A DNA stretch of 64,000 nucleotides from Chryseobacterium sp. G0201 (lineage in GTDB: Bacteria > Bacteroidota > Bacteroidia > Flavobacteriales > Weeksellaceae): NCBI RefSeq assembly GCF_003815655.1, contig NZ_CP033917.1:2232001-2296000 (forward strand), read 5' to 3'. Positions 23,710-33,571 of this stretch are shown piece after piece (position 1 is the first letter of the stretch; every line of letters begins with the position of its first letter). Under the pieces are notes generated by a model, which had not been told where the DNA came from, ran no database searches, and saw only the letters and a program-made list of their open reading frames with translations. Made by a program: the position numbers and the translations under genes.

Positions 23710-26015
23710 TTTTCGTGAGTTAATGAGACTCTCAACGCAAGAAGTCCTGTGATCCCTTGTAGATCTTCCACTTTTAAAAATTCTATATCTGACTCAAGAA
23801 TTCCTTTTTTCTGAAGTTTAGAAATATAATCCAGATATTCTTTCTGATTTTCCATTCCGAAATACACGATCGTTATTTTTCCGGGACAGGTAATTCTTTC
23901 CGTTGAATCTTTTACATGAGCTTTATCAAGACGTTTTTTGATGATCTCATAGTAAGAATTGTAGGCTCCATCTACATCAAAACGCTTTTCATCCATTCTG
24001 AAACGGATGTCAATTTTTTCGTTATAAACAAAGATCAATGAAGCAATATCTAAAGAAATTGGCAGGTCTTTTTTAAAATTTTGAAAATTCTGTTCCATTT
24101 TACAGATGGTTTTCAGTTGCCAATATCTCAGTTGATGAACAACTTTCGACGAATATTGAAGATCGGGAGCTATATTATGGCCTGTAAAAAGATTATGTTC
24201 AACACCGTCAGATTTAAATCTTTCATAATAATGCGGGAAAATTTGTTGAGCTTTTACCTGATTTTCATCTAAAACATCCGCTAGTTTTCTGTTGACCAAA
24301 GTGATAGAATCATCCAAACTTTTTCTGTTGGCATAAAATAGATCATTTTGAGTAAAAACCTGCATAAAATAATCTTTGATCTTCGTTTTGATTTCTCCGC
24401 TTGACTGTACTTCCAGTTTTCCCTGCAAATAAGGATGAATTTCTTCTCTCAATAACCTTTGGAGACGTTGTTCTGTGTCTGCTTTGATTTCGTTGTTTAA
24501 TTCATTCTCAAAAATATCTAAAGCCAATAAATATTTCTCTGAATCAGAATTAATTAATGAAAAAATATCATGTAGACCATCGATTTGCTGATTAAGATCT
24601 TCAAGCATTAAATTAAAACGTTTTTCCGAAGACGAACGAATATCCGAAAAACCAAAAAGTGGTGTAAGATTTTTAAATGAAATCTGTTTTAGAGTGTATA
24701 TTTTTTTACCCAAAGAAGCGTTAAAATATTTTTCAGCTTCATTTCTGAATTTCCATACAACACTATCGTGGATGGAAGTGTATTCTCGCTGAATGATAGC
24801 TTCGATCTGATAATTTTTCTCAAAACTGAATCGGTTGATTGAGAAAAGAATCATATCAGTAAAAAATTCCAATTTTTTGAGCTTTAATCCGTTGAAACTA
24901 TTAGCATGGGGAGAAGTAAATTCCATAATTGCTAATAATTCGTTATCTTTCATGATAGGAATTACCATGAAACTGTTGATATTATTATCTTTTAGAATGC
25001 TAAAAGAAGCTATTCTTTTTACTTCCTCATCCAGCTTATCAACATTTGAAACAACGATTGCTTTAGAATTATGATTTAAATTATCGAACGTATTTTTCCT
25101 GGTTTCTTCATCAAATGAATTGATCCAGAAATCTAAAATATGATTGGTGAAAAAGTTTTCATAGATTGGAAGTTTTTCAAGACTCTTATCTTTTTTATTG
25201 AAAAGCATTAACCCAAAATTCAGTTCCGGAACATCAAAGTAAGACTTAAAGATTTCAGTTAAATTTTCATCCGGATTCAAATTTTCAGGGTCGATCTGTA
25301 TCATGCTTGATTTCAGATCTGATAGTGCTACTTCCGATGTACAATCTACAAGTGAAATAATAGTAAAACCTTTTAATAACCAAGATTGCGACGGAAAGTG
25401 TTTTTTCCAAAGTTTAAAGTCATCAATATTCTCTAAAAGCATATCAATAACTTCATCTGTCGGGATCGTCGCGTTCTCCGTAGGAAAAAGTTCGGTAAAA
25501 TCAGAATTCACTGTAATTTTATAATGCTTCATGATTCCCAGTTTATTGGGAATGTCATAATAAAACGGAAAAGTACTTTTTATATCTTTTTTGAAATAAC
25601 TCTGTAAAATTAGACAGCAGCAGAATACATAAAACTCATCGTCATCGATATTTCTAAGCTCTATTTCAAAATCTTTTCCAGCATCTTTAAGTATATTTTT
25701 AAACCTTTCGGTATAATTAAACGTGATATTTGAGAGTGGAATACTTGCGGCTTTTATCTCATTATTCGTTAAACCTGTCGGGAATAAATCTGCCAATAAA
25801 AGTCTGATTAGATCTTCATTCTTGTCTAATAATGAAATGTCCTGAAAACCTTCTCTTAGCTCTTGGAAGTTCTTGGTTTTTTCAATTAAAGATTCAGCAT
25901 AATTGACACGGTATTCTAATCTGTCGTTATATCGGATATGCTCAAGAACATCCAAATATTTTTTGAATGATATAAAAACCTGAAAGGGAGCATCTTTTTT
26001 GTAAAGATTTGACAA
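23706..26015 (-). CDS. GAF-domain protein of unknown function
   Basis: 769 residues, cytoplasmic, no membrane segments. A GAF-like sensor domain lies near residues 240-395 (NFGLMLFNKKDKSLEKLPI then DNNINSFMVIPIMKDNELLAIMEF). The N-terminal third and the long C-terminal part are unlike anything I recognise; the C-terminal half is helical and charged. There is no histidine kinase, GGDEF or HTH domain, so its output is unknown. It is convergent with the bestrophin gene, overlapping by four bases. GAF domains often bind cyclic nucleotides or small molecules, and this is a possible but unproven link with the neighbouring PycTM gene. Confidence 0.75.
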   Translation of the reverse strand: MSNLYKKDAPFQVFISFKKYLDVLEHIRYNDRLEYRVNYAESLIEKTKNFQELREGFQDISLLDKNEDLIRLLLADLFPTGLTNNEIKAASIPLSNITFNYTERFKNILKDAGKDFEIELRNIDDDEFYVFCCCLILQSYFKKDIKSTFPFYYDIPNKLGIMKHYKITVNSDFTELFPTENATIPTDEVIDMLLENIDDFKLWKKHFPSQSWLLKGFTIISLVDCTSEVALSDLKSSMIQIDPENLNPDENLTEIFKSYFDVPELNFGLMLFNKKDKSLEKLPIYENFFTNHILDFWINSFDEETRKNTFDNLNHNSKAIVVSNVDKLDEEVKRIASFSILKDNNINSFMVIPIMKDNELLAIMEFTSPHANSFNGLKLKKLEFFTDMILFSINRFSFEKNYQIEAIIQREYTSIHDSVVWKFRNEAEKYFNASLGKKIYTLKQISFKNLTPLFGFSDIRSSSEKRFNLMLEDLNQQIDGLHDIFSLINSDSEKYLLALDIFENELNNEIKADTEQRLQRLLREEIHPYLQGKLEVQSSGEIKTKIKDYFMQVFTQNDLFYANRKSLDDSITLVNRKLADVLDENQVKAQQIFPHYYERFKSDGVEHNLFTGHNIAPDLQYSSKVVHQLRYWQLKTICKMEQNFQNFKKDLPISLDIASLIFVYNEKIDIRFRMDEKRFDVDGAYNSYYEIIKKRLDKAHVKDSTERITCPGKITIVYFGMENQKEYLDYISKLQKKGILESDIEFLKVEDLQGITGLLALRVSLTHEN

Positions 26016-26041
26016 AGCTGAAATTTAAAGTAAAGTTATGA

Positions 26042-26071
26042 AAAAAGCACAACTTGAAGGTTGTGCTTTTT
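26042..26071. terminator. Terminator at end of nuo operon
   Basis: AAAAAGCACAAC (26042-26053) pairs with GTTGTGCTTTTT (26060-26071) around TTGAAG. It lies after nuoN and ends the minus-strand operon. Confidence 0.85.
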
Positions 26072-26088
26072 ATTTTTTATGTTGATTC

Positions 26089-27468
26089 TTATAATCCGAA
26101 CTGTCTTGCAAACAGATCCGGGAAGATTCCTAACATAATAATTGAAGCGATAATGAAAACTGCAACGATATTATAAGTTAGGGTAACTTTTTCTGATGTT
26201 TTAAATGTTGTTTCTTTAAAGAAGAACATGGCAACAATTAATCTAAGGTAAAAAGCAATTGAAATAGCAGAACCTAAAACGGCTACCAATACTAAGAAAG
26301 CTGCTCCGTTCATTGCTTGAGAGAATAATGCAAATTTACCCATGAAACCTGCTGTTAAAGGAACTCCCGCCATTGAAAGCAAAGAGATTGCTGCAACCGT
26401 TGCCAATAAAGGTTCAGATTTTGCCAATCCTTTGAAAGCTCCGAAAGAAGTTTCTCTCTTCAATTTTTCTACCCAGATCAAGCACATAAATACTCCTACA
26501 GTAGATAATGAATAAGCAAATAAATAGAATGCTAAATTATATGTAGAAAGGCTCGTCATTCCGAAGAACACCAAACCGATGTATCCTGCGTGAGAAACTG
26601 ATGAATACGCCAGCATTCTCTTTGCATTGGTCTGTGCAAGACCCATTGCGTTCGCTAAGAATAAGGTGATGATTAAGAATACTCCAAATACATTGATCCA
26701 GTCATGAGTAACACCTGCAAAACCAATCGTCATCAATCTGAATAATGCGTAGAATCCTGAGATTTTAACAACACTTGCCATGAAAGCAGTAATTAATGAT
26801 GGTGAACCTGAATAAACATCAGGACTCCACATGTGGAAAGGAGCTAATGCAACTTTAAATGCCATTGCACAAAGCATCAATAGAACTCCTAAAATGAACA
26901 TTACATTTTTAGGATTCTGTGTTCCGAAATCATGAATTTTATATAAATCGAAAGTTCCTGTACTTCCATAAATAAACGCAATACCAAACAAGAGGAATCC
27001 TGTTGCAAATGCACCCATTAGGAAATATTTGATAGAAGCTTCGTTTGATCTTAGATCAGTTTTGTTGGCACCTGCCATTACATATAAAGGAATGGAAAGA
27101 ATCTCTACTCCTAAGAATAATGTCACCAAGTTTTGGAAACCGAAAAGGGTAATTCCTCCACAAAGAGCAAATAACATCAATGCATACAATTCTGACTGGT
27201 GGCTTCTGTGATTGCTGAATGCAAAACCTCCCAGAAAGAATAATAATAAAGTAGTTACAATTGATATTTTGGTGAATAAAGCCGTATTTGCAGTATAGTC
27301 ATACATGTGTCTGTACTTTTCGAAAAAAGCAAGTTCTGGCATGAAGCTTACATACAATGCGATGATTAATCCAAAAATCCCAATGTATCTTGCGAATTTT
27401 CCCTGTTCGAAAACTCCTGAAAATAACGCAACAATTGCCGTTAGGAAAACAATAATTAAAACACTCAT
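26089..27468 (-). CDS. nuoN: NADH-quinone oxidoreductase subunit N
   Basis: Antiporter-like inner-membrane subunit of complex I that takes part in proton translocation. 459 residues with about 14 hydrophobic segments. The conserved core has MGAFATGFLLFGIAFIYGS, PFHMWSPDVYSGSPSLITAFMAS and MLAYSSVSHAGYIGL. The Lys residues of the transport path are present in the centre (KVALAPFHMW). It is the last gene of the operon, 98 nt after nuoM with an AT-rich word-repeat spacer, and it ends at a strong terminator. Confidence 0.96.
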   Translation of the reverse strand: MSVLIIVFLTAIVALFSGVFEQGKFARYIGIFGLIIALYVSFMPELAFFEKYRHMYDYTANTALFTKISIVTTLLLFFLGGFAFSNHRSHQSELYALMLFALCGGITLFGFQNLVTLFLGVEILSIPLYVMAGANKTDLRSNEASIKYFLMGAFATGFLLFGIAFIYGSTGTFDLYKIHDFGTQNPKNVMFILGVLLMLCAMAFKVALAPFHMWSPDVYSGSPSLITAFMASVVKISGFYALFRLMTIGFAGVTHDWINVFGVFLIITLFLANAMGLAQTNAKRMLAYSSVSHAGYIGLVFFGMTSLSTYNLAFYLFAYSLSTVGVFMCLIWVEKLKRETSFGAFKGLAKSEPLLATVAAISLLSMAGVPLTAGFMGKFALFSQAMNGAAFLVLVAVLGSAISIAFYLRLIVAMFFFKETTFKTSEKVTLTYNIVAVFIIASIIMLGIFPDLFARQFGL

Positions 27469-27479
27469 AATATAGATTT

Positions 27480-27566
27480 GAGATTTGAGAACTGAGCATT
27501 AGAATAAAAATAGCTTCTAAATTTCATACTCTCTCTTAATTTTTTAATTTTTAAATCTTTAATTTC
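27480..27566. repeat. Spacer of repeated ATTTGAGA/TTAATTTTTTAA words
   Basis: AGATTTGAGATTTGAGAACT is followed by AT-rich words such as TTTTTAATTTTTAAATCTTT. It is non-coding and lies between nuoM and nuoN. Confidence 0.4.
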
Positions 27567-29060
27567 TTAATTAGCCATAGCTGTGTAGATAAACTTCACT
27601 GAGCTACTTACCATTGTAATTACCGGTTGTGGGAACACTCCTAGTAAGATCACAAACACTGCGATACTTGCCAATACAGAAAATTCTACTGCAGATAGAT
27701 CTTTTGCTGTGCTTAATACGGCATCATTTCCTTCTCCGAACATTGCTTTTCCGTAGAATCTCAATAAGTAAACAGCACAAAGAATTACCGTAAGACCAGC
27801 GATCACTGCTGCTAATCCGTTAAAATCATATACCGATTTCAACAAGATAAATTCTCCGATGAATCCGTTCGTTAATGGAACTCCCATTGAACCTAATACA
27901 ATGATCAAGAATAATACAGCAAACTTAGGAGCCACTTTCGCTAAACCTCCCATTTGTCTGATATCTCTTGATTTAAATCTTTTATATAAAATATCACAAC
28001 AGTAGAATAAACCAACCACGTTGATACCGTGGGCAAAAGTTTGTACCAAAGCTCCTTCAGCACCTTCGATTGTGAATGATCCTCTTAAAGTAACTACTGC
28101 AGAAGCAAAAATACCTGCTACCATCAATCCAACGTGAGAGAAAGAAGAATACGCAATGATTCTCTTCATATCCGTCTGGATGATTGCAATTAATGCTCCG
28201 TGAACAATTCCTACGATCGCCAAAATGATTACAATTTGTCCTGAAATTCCGGCAATCGGAATTGGAGTAATTGGTAATAAATAACGAAGAACTCCATACA
28301 CCGCCATCTTTAGCATAATACCAGATAACAACATCGATCCCTGAGTAGGAGAGTAGGTATAGGTATCAGGCTGCCAAGTATGGAAAGGGAATACCGGTAA
28401 TTTCACCGCAAAAGCAAAGAAAATAAACCAGAATACCACAGTCTGCTGCGTTTCGTTAAGTGAAGCGTTGTATAGATCTGTTAATGCAAATGATGCAGAA
28501 TGATTGTAAACATAAATCAATCCTACCAACATGAATAAAGATCCAACGAATGTATAGACAAAGAATTTCGTAGTGAATTCCAATCTTTTATTTTCCTGTC
28601 CCCAAAGTCCGGCAATAAACCATATTGGGATCAAAGTAACTTCCCAGAAAATGTAGAATAGTAAACCATCCAACGAGGTGAAAACTCCTACCAATCCGAA
28701 CTGCATAAGCAAGATCAAACCATAGAAAGAGTTTCTGTAACTCACATTTTCATTAAATGAAGATAAAATGATAATCGGCGTTAAGATGTTGGTCAATAAT
28801 AAAAGCAACAAGCTCATCCCGTCAATTCCGAAATGAAGAGAGCTTTTAATAAATTGTGACCAAGGATAATTGATCTCGTGCTGTAATACGCTGTCTACCG
28901 TAGGATTAAAATCGAAATCCGCTGCGATGTAAAACGTAATAAGCATTTGCACCAATGCAATTCCTAATGCTAAATATTTGCTGGATTTGTCTTTCCAGGC
29001 AAAAACCAGTCCCGAACCTACTAGAGGTAATAGTAATAATGTTAATAATAAACCAGACAT
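27567..29060 (-). CDS. nuoM: NADH-quinone oxidoreductase subunit M
   Basis: Second antiporter-like membrane subunit of complex I, 497 residues, about 14 membrane segments. HFGIDGMSLLLLLLTNI, FFVYTFVGSLFMLVGLIY and PFHTWQPDTYTYSPTQGS are core segments, and KRIIAYSSFSHVGLMVAG is the broken-helix region. Its start codon overlaps the nuoL stop by one base, so translation is coupled. Function follows from the family. Confidence 0.96.
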   Translation of the reverse strand: MSGLLLTLLLLPLVGSGLVFAWKDKSSKYLALGIALVQMLITFYIAADFDFNPTVDSVLQHEINYPWSQFIKSSLHFGIDGMSLLLLLLTNILTPIIILSSFNENVSYRNSFYGLILLMQFGLVGVFTSLDGLLFYIFWEVTLIPIWFIAGLWGQENKRLEFTTKFFVYTFVGSLFMLVGLIYVYNHSASFALTDLYNASLNETQQTVVFWFIFFAFAVKLPVFPFHTWQPDTYTYSPTQGSMLLSGIMLKMAVYGVLRYLLPITPIPIAGISGQIVIILAIVGIVHGALIAIIQTDMKRIIAYSSFSHVGLMVAGIFASAVVTLRGSFTIEGAEGALVQTFAHGINVVGLFYCCDILYKRFKSRDIRQMGGLAKVAPKFAVLFLIIVLGSMGVPLTNGFIGEFILLKSVYDFNGLAAVIAGLTVILCAVYLLRFYGKAMFGEGNDAVLSTAKDLSAVEFSVLASIAVFVILLGVFPQPVITMVSSSVKFIYTAMAN

Positions 29061-30973
29061 TATTGTAATATAAAGTTAACAATCAGTATAATTCCCACAG
29101 CTAAAGACATGATAAGGATGTATGTCTCAACGTTTCCGTTTTGGATACGTTTCATAGATCTACCGCTGTCTTCAGCGCCTTCGCCCACAAAGTCAACGAA
29201 ACGATCCAGTATTCCCTTATCAAACATCTTTCCTCCACGTCCTAATCCTTCAACAGTTTTTACAATCAATGCATTGTAAAGTTCGTCTACATATAGTTTT
29301 TTAGCAGAAAGCTTTTCCCATCCGGTGTAGTTCTCTTCAGCAAGAGCCATTTTCTTCTTATTTACATAAGTATTTTTCACGATGAACCAAACAGCGAAGA
29401 ACATTAATATTGTTGCTCCAAGAAGGATCATTTCAGTATTAAATGGAACTCCTGAAAGGGTATTTTCCATTTGTTTGAAACTTTCCTCGGTAAGAACAGG
29501 TTTAAGCCATTCCATTAGTTTAGCATAATGACCGTGTCCGATGAAGTGAGGAAGGTTAATTAATCCACCCAATACAGAAAGAATAGCCAATACGATCAAT
29601 GGTAATGTCATACTTGTCGGGCTTTCGTGTAAATGATGTTTTTGATCTTCTGTACCTCTGAATTCTCCGTGGAAAGTCAGATAATACAGTCTGAACATAT
29701 AGGTTGCAGTGATTGCTGCTAAAATGAATAACATTACCCAGTAAATAGGGTTTTTAGCATAAGCAGCCACTAAAATTTCGTCTTTAGAAATCATCCCCGA
29801 TAATAAAGGGAATCCTGAAATTGCCAATGTTCCGATAAGGAATGTAGCGTGAGTAATAGGAATATACTTTTTAAGACCTCCCATGAAACGCATATCCTGC
29901 TCGTTGCTCATCGCGTGAATTACAGAACCTGCTCCTAAGAATAACAATGCTTTGAAGAAAGCGTGCGTCATTACGTGGAACATTGCTGTTGTATAAGCTC
30001 CTAAACCTAAAGCGATGAACATGAAACCAAGTTGTGAAACTGTAGAATAGGCCAATACTTTTTTGATGTCGTTTTGACGAAGAGCATAGAAACCCGCTAA
30101 AGCAGCGGTTAAGAATCCAATTAATAAGATTCCGTCCTGAACGGTTGGTGCTAACGTAAATAAGAAGTTTGATCTTACTACTAAATAAATACCTGCCGTA
30201 ACCATTGTTGCTGCGTGAATCAATGCTGATACAGGCGTTGGACCTGCCATTGCGTCCGGTAACCAAGTATATAAAGGAACCTGAGCCGACTTACCGGTTG
30301 CACCAATAAATAAACTCGCCGTAATAAAGATAATTACAGATCCGTCTAATTCAAATTTTCCAGCGTTTTGAGCTACAGTAAGGTAATCTACTGCATTCGT
30401 TTGAGCAGCGATCATAAAGATACCGATCAATAATGCCAAGTCACCAATTCTGTTCATGATGAAAGCTTTTCTTGCCGCTTTACCATATTCTTCGTTGGTA
30501 TACCAGAATCCGATCAATAAATAAGAACACAATCCTACACCTTCCCATCCGATGAATAAGATCAGGTAGTTGCTTCCCATTACTAATAATAACATTGAGA
30601 AGATAAATAGATTTAAATAAGTAAAAAACTTATAGAAACCTTTATCATGACTCATATATCCGATAGAGTACAGGTGAATCAAAGAACCAATTCCTGTGAT
30701 AACCATAATCATCATTAATGATAATTGATCGATCTGGAAACCGAAATTGATCTGAACTCCATTTACTCTAAACCATTCAAAAGCTTTTACAATTACAGGC
30801 TGGCTTTCAGAATCGAAATTCATGAAAAGGCTTACCGCAATACAGAAAGATCCGAAAACGGCAATCGTAGCCAAGCTTCCAACAACTATTTTTGGAAGAT
30901 TTTTCCCGAATAAACCGTTAATAAGAAAACCTAAAAGTGGTAAAAGTACTATTGCATACACTAAATTTTCCAT
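29060..30973 (-). CDS. nuoL: NADH-quinone oxidoreductase subunit L
   Basis: Largest antiporter-like subunit of complex I, 637 residues, with about 15 membrane segments and the long lateral helix near the C-terminus. The motif DKGFYKFFTYLNLFIFSML, the WEGVGLCSYLLIGFWY segment and PLYTWLPDAMAGPTPVSALIHAATMV are those of the NuoL/MrpA family. TVSQLGFMFIALGLGAY is near the middle. Its stop overlaps the nuoM start by one base. The C-terminal helix part is slightly shorter than in E. coli but in the normal range. Confidence 0.97.
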   Translation of the reverse strand: MENLVYAIVLLPLLGFLINGLFGKNLPKIVVGSLATIAVFGSFCIAVSLFMNFDSESQPVIVKAFEWFRVNGVQINFGFQIDQLSLMMIMVITGIGSLIHLYSIGYMSHDKGFYKFFTYLNLFIFSMLLLVMGSNYLILFIGWEGVGLCSYLLIGFWYTNEEYGKAARKAFIMNRIGDLALLIGIFMIAAQTNAVDYLTVAQNAGKFELDGSVIIFITASLFIGATGKSAQVPLYTWLPDAMAGPTPVSALIHAATMVTAGIYLVVRSNFLFTLAPTVQDGILLIGFLTAALAGFYALRQNDIKKVLAYSTVSQLGFMFIALGLGAYTTAMFHVMTHAFFKALLFLGAGSVIHAMSNEQDMRFMGGLKKYIPITHATFLIGTLAISGFPLLSGMISKDEILVAAYAKNPIYWVMLFILAAITATYMFRLYYLTFHGEFRGTEDQKHHLHESPTSMTLPLIVLAILSVLGGLINLPHFIGHGHYAKLMEWLKPVLTEESFKQMENTLSGVPFNTEMILLGATILMFFAVWFIVKNTYVNKKKMALAEENYTGWEKLSAKKLYVDELYNALIVKTVEGLGRGGKMFDKGILDRFVDFVGEGAEDSGRSMKRIQNGNVETYILIMSLAVGIILIVNFILQ

Positions 30974-30975
30974 TC

Positions 30976-31305
30976 TTATCCTCTTAATTTATTAAATATA
31001 CTTACATCTACAGAACGGGTATTTCTATATAGCATAGCAATAATTGCCAAACCTACTGCTACTTCCGCAGCAGCCACCACCATAATGAAGAAAACTAAAA
31101 GTTGCCCGTCTCCATTCCCTTTGTAGGCTGAAAATGCAGCCAGTAAAAGGTTTGTAGAATTCAGCATAAGCTCAACACAACCCAAAATAACAATAGCGTT
31201 TTTTCTCAACAATACTCCTAAAACTCCCAAACAGAACAATACTGAAGAAAGAATTATGAAATACTCTAAAGGGACGCTTTGTATAAATGTATTTACTTCT
31301 CCCAT
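30976..31305 (-). CDS. nuoK: NADH-quinone oxidoreductase subunit K
   Basis: Small complex I membrane subunit of the MrpC type, 109 residues with three membrane segments. GVLLRKNAIVILGCVELMLN (about 29-48) carries the conserved Glu that lies in the membrane. LLVFFIMVVAAAEVAVGLA holds the second conserved acidic residue. It is spaced by two bases from nuoL and four from nuoJ. Confidence 0.96.
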   Translation of the reverse strand: MGEVNTFIQSVPLEYFIILSSVLFCLGVLGVLLRKNAIVILGCVELMLNSTNLLLAAFSAYKGNGDGQLLVFFIMVVAAAEVAVGLAIIAMLYRNTRSVDVSIFNKLRG

Positions 31306-31309
31306 AATT

Positions 31310-31807
31310 TTATAAATCTTTTTTACCGATTAATACCGCACCTACAATACCTGCTAAAATAAGGATCGAAGCAAGCTCAAACGGCAAAACATATTCATTG
31401 AACAAAAGTCTACCCAGATTTTTAGTAAGACCAACACCTTTGTCTACATTTTCAACAACGATGTGGTTGTCCTGTACTCCTCTGAATACGCCTAAAACCC
31501 CAATTAATAAAAGACCGGCCGTAAAAACTCCAACAAACTTTAAACTATTGCTCTTCTTACTTTCGTCTTCTTTATTAAGGTTAAGCATCATCAGTATATA
31601 AAGGAATAACACCATGATCGCTCCGGCATATACTATGATCTGAATAATTGCTAAGAACTGTGCATTCAAAAGAATGTACATTCCGGCAATTGAAAACATT
31701 GTGACAATTAATGACAAAATAGCATATAAAGGATTTCTTGCAAACACAAAATAAACTGCACTAGCCACTGCTAAAAACGCCACCAAGAAAAATAAAAACT
31801 GATCCAT
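31310..31807 (-). CDS. nuoJ: NADH-quinone oxidoreductase subunit J
   Basis: Complex I membrane subunit, 165 residues with five membrane segments. The stretch NPLYAILSLIVTMFSIAGMYILLNAQFLAIIQIIVYAGAIMVLFLY begins at about residue 25 and holds the conserved VYAGAIMVLFLYILMM helix. Its start overlaps the nuoI stop by one base. Confidence 0.95.
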   Translation of the reverse strand: MDQFLFFLVAFLAVASAVYFVFARNPLYAILSLIVTMFSIAGMYILLNAQFLAIIQIIVYAGAIMVLFLYILMMLNLNKEDESKKSNSLKFVGVFTAGLLLIGVLGVFRGVQDNHIVVENVDKGVGLTKNLGRLLFNEYVLPFELASILILAGIVGAVLIGKKDL

Positions 31808-32364
31808 TATTTTACCGCATTTTTTTGTTTCTCGGATTGTCTTGTAGTGATGTCAATCCTTTCATTTATTTTTTCAACCAACTTATCTTTTCCGTAGATG
31901 AAAGAGCCTCTGTTGGTTTCCACATCAACCAATCTGTCTGTAAGATAGATCGCAGATTTCGGACAAGCTTCCTCGCACATACCACAAAAGATACATCTTA
32001 GCATATTGATTTCATATACTGAAGCATATTTTTCTTCTCTGTAAAGGCCTTTTTCCTCTTTAGTTCTTTCAGCGGAAGTCATGGTAATTGCTTCTGCAGG
32101 GCATGCCACGGCACAAAGCCCACAAGCTGTACATCTTTCTCTGCCTTCCTCGTCTCTTTTCAAAACGTGCTGACCTCTCCAGATGGTAGTTCTAGGTTTT
32201 TGTACTTCCGGATACGAATAAACTGCGGGTGCACCTTTTACAACGGTTCTTACAGCATGCTTAAATGTAATCCCCATACCTTTGAAAATCGCCGGTAGGT
32301 AGATTTTCTCAGCTAGGGTCATTTCTTTGTTAGAAACAACTTTTGATCTGTTAGTAAGTTTCAT
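31807..32364 (-). CDS. nuoI: NADH-quinone oxidoreductase subunit I
   Basis: Peripheral arm ferredoxin-like subunit, 185 residues, holding two 4Fe-4S clusters (N6a and N6b). The motifs are CTACGLCAVACP and CIFCGMCEEACP, with full CxxCxxCxxxCP spacing. The N-terminal amphipathic helix (MTLAEKIYLPAIFKGMGITF) anchors it to the membrane arm. It is followed by nuoJ with a one-base overlap. Confidence 0.97.
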   Translation of the reverse strand: MKLTNRSKVVSNKEMTLAEKIYLPAIFKGMGITFKHAVRTVVKGAPAVYSYPEVQKPRTTIWRGQHVLKRDEEGRERCTACGLCAVACPAEAITMTSAERTKEEKGLYREEKYASVYEINMLRCIFCGMCEEACPKSAIYLTDRLVDVETNRGSFIYGKDKLVEKINERIDITTRQSEKQKNAVK

Positions 32365-32382
32365 TTATTTTATTTTTTTTAG

Positions 32383-32400
32383 GCTGAATTTTTATTCAGC
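32383..32400. other. Small hairpin between nuoH and nuoI
   Basis: GCTGAAT pairs with ATTCAGC around TTTT in the 62-nt spacer. No T-run on the minus strand, so it is not a terminator; mRNA processing or stability is possible. Confidence 0.5.
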
Positions 32401-32426
32401 GTTAAAAATATATTCTTATCTATTTC

Positions 32427-33491
32427 TTAGTTTGCAAATGCTAAAATTACAGCACCCGTAATAATTAAGTTCACTAATGCCATCGGAATTAAAGTTTTCC
32501 AACCCAAGTGCATTAATTGGTCATATCTAAATCTTGGAAGCGTCCATCTGATCCACATAAAGATCAAGATTCCGATTACCGTTTTAGTTAAGAATGCTAC
32601 AACACTCAAGATTCCTGCAGTGTTTTCACCCCAATGCTGAGTTACCCATTCGATTCCCGGATAGTTGTAACCACCGAAGAAAAGAACAACCATGAAAGCA
32701 TTTGAAATAAACATGTTTACATATTCACCGAACATGTACAATCCTAACTTCATTGATGAATATTCTGTAGAATATCCTGTTACCAATTCAGATTCACATT
32801 CAGGTAAATCGAAAGGGTGTCTGTTTGTTTCTGCCAAAGCAGCTACGAAGAAGACAAGGAAGGCAATCGGCTGATAGAAAATATTCCAGTTCATACCGGA
32901 AACCCAAGGAATTACTCCCCAAAGTTTTCCTGTAGTCTGACTTTCTGTAATTTCTTTTAAGTCTAAACTTCCTGTCATCATAATGATAGAAAGTAAAGCT
33001 AATCCCATCGCTAATTCATAAGAAATCATCTGAGAAGAAGCACGGATAGCACCTAATAATGAATATTTGTTATTCGAAGCCCAACCTCCGATCATAATTC
33101 CGTAAACACCAATAGAAGCCATTCCGATGATAAAAAGTACCCCAACATCAATGTTGGCAACCTGTAGATCAAAAGAAGTACCTCCAATATTTAAACTTTT
33201 ACCCCAAGGAATAACCGCTCCTGTGATCAATGAAATAAACATTACCAAAGCAGGTCCTAATACAAATAGGAATCTTTCTGCATTGGCAGGCGTAAAGTCT
33301 TCTTTAAAGAAAAACTTTCCACCATCTGCAAGAGGCTGTAGTAATCCGAAAGGTCCGGCTCTGTTGGGACCTATTCTGTCTTGCATAATAGAGGCAACTT
33401 TTCTTTCTGCCCAAGTAGAGTAGGCTGCTATCGTTAATGATAACAAGAAAAGTGCTAGTACAAGTATAAGTTTAAATGTAAGTAAATCCAT
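32427..33491 (-). CDS. nuoH: NADH-quinone oxidoreductase subunit H
   Basis: Membrane subunit at the base of the quinone channel, 354 residues with eight membrane segments. The signatures are AERKVASIMQDRIGPNRAGP (about 29-47) and ETNRHPFDLPECESELVTGY (about 221-240), and the loop FGEYVNMFISNAF. It lies between nuoG and nuoI, spaced by 80 nt from nuoG by a word-repeat spacer. Confidence 0.97.
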   Translation of the reverse strand: MDLLTFKLILVLALFLLSLTIAAYSTWAERKVASIMQDRIGPNRAGPFGLLQPLADGGKFFFKEDFTPANAERFLFVLGPALVMFISLITGAVIPWGKSLNIGGTSFDLQVANIDVGVLFIIGMASIGVYGIMIGGWASNNKYSLLGAIRASSQMISYELAMGLALLSIIMMTGSLDLKEITESQTTGKLWGVIPWVSGMNWNIFYQPIAFLVFFVAALAETNRHPFDLPECESELVTGYSTEYSSMKLGLYMFGEYVNMFISNAFMVVLFFGGYNYPGIEWVTQHWGENTAGILSVVAFLTKTVIGILIFMWIRWTLPRFRYDQLMHLGWKTLIPMALVNLIITGAVILAFAN

Positions 33492-33499
33492 TTTTATTT

Positions 33500-33560
33500 T
33501 TATAGATGTTAGATAGTAGAAGTTAGAAATTAGATTAAATCTGTTCCTGAAATCTGTAAT
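33500..33560. repeat. Spacer of repeated GTTAGA/AGAAGT words
   Basis: ATAGATGTTAGATAGTAGAA and GTTAGAAATTAGATTAAATC, then CTGTTCCTGAAATCTGTAAT, build a word-repeat spacer between nuoG and nuoH. No frame. Confidence 0.45.
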
Positions 33561-33571
33561 CTTATTAAAAT

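Noticed and set aside
29871..30266. 131-codon frame on the minus strand within nuoL
   Set aside because: It is in another frame of nuoL, a highly conserved gene, and shows no protein-like pattern.
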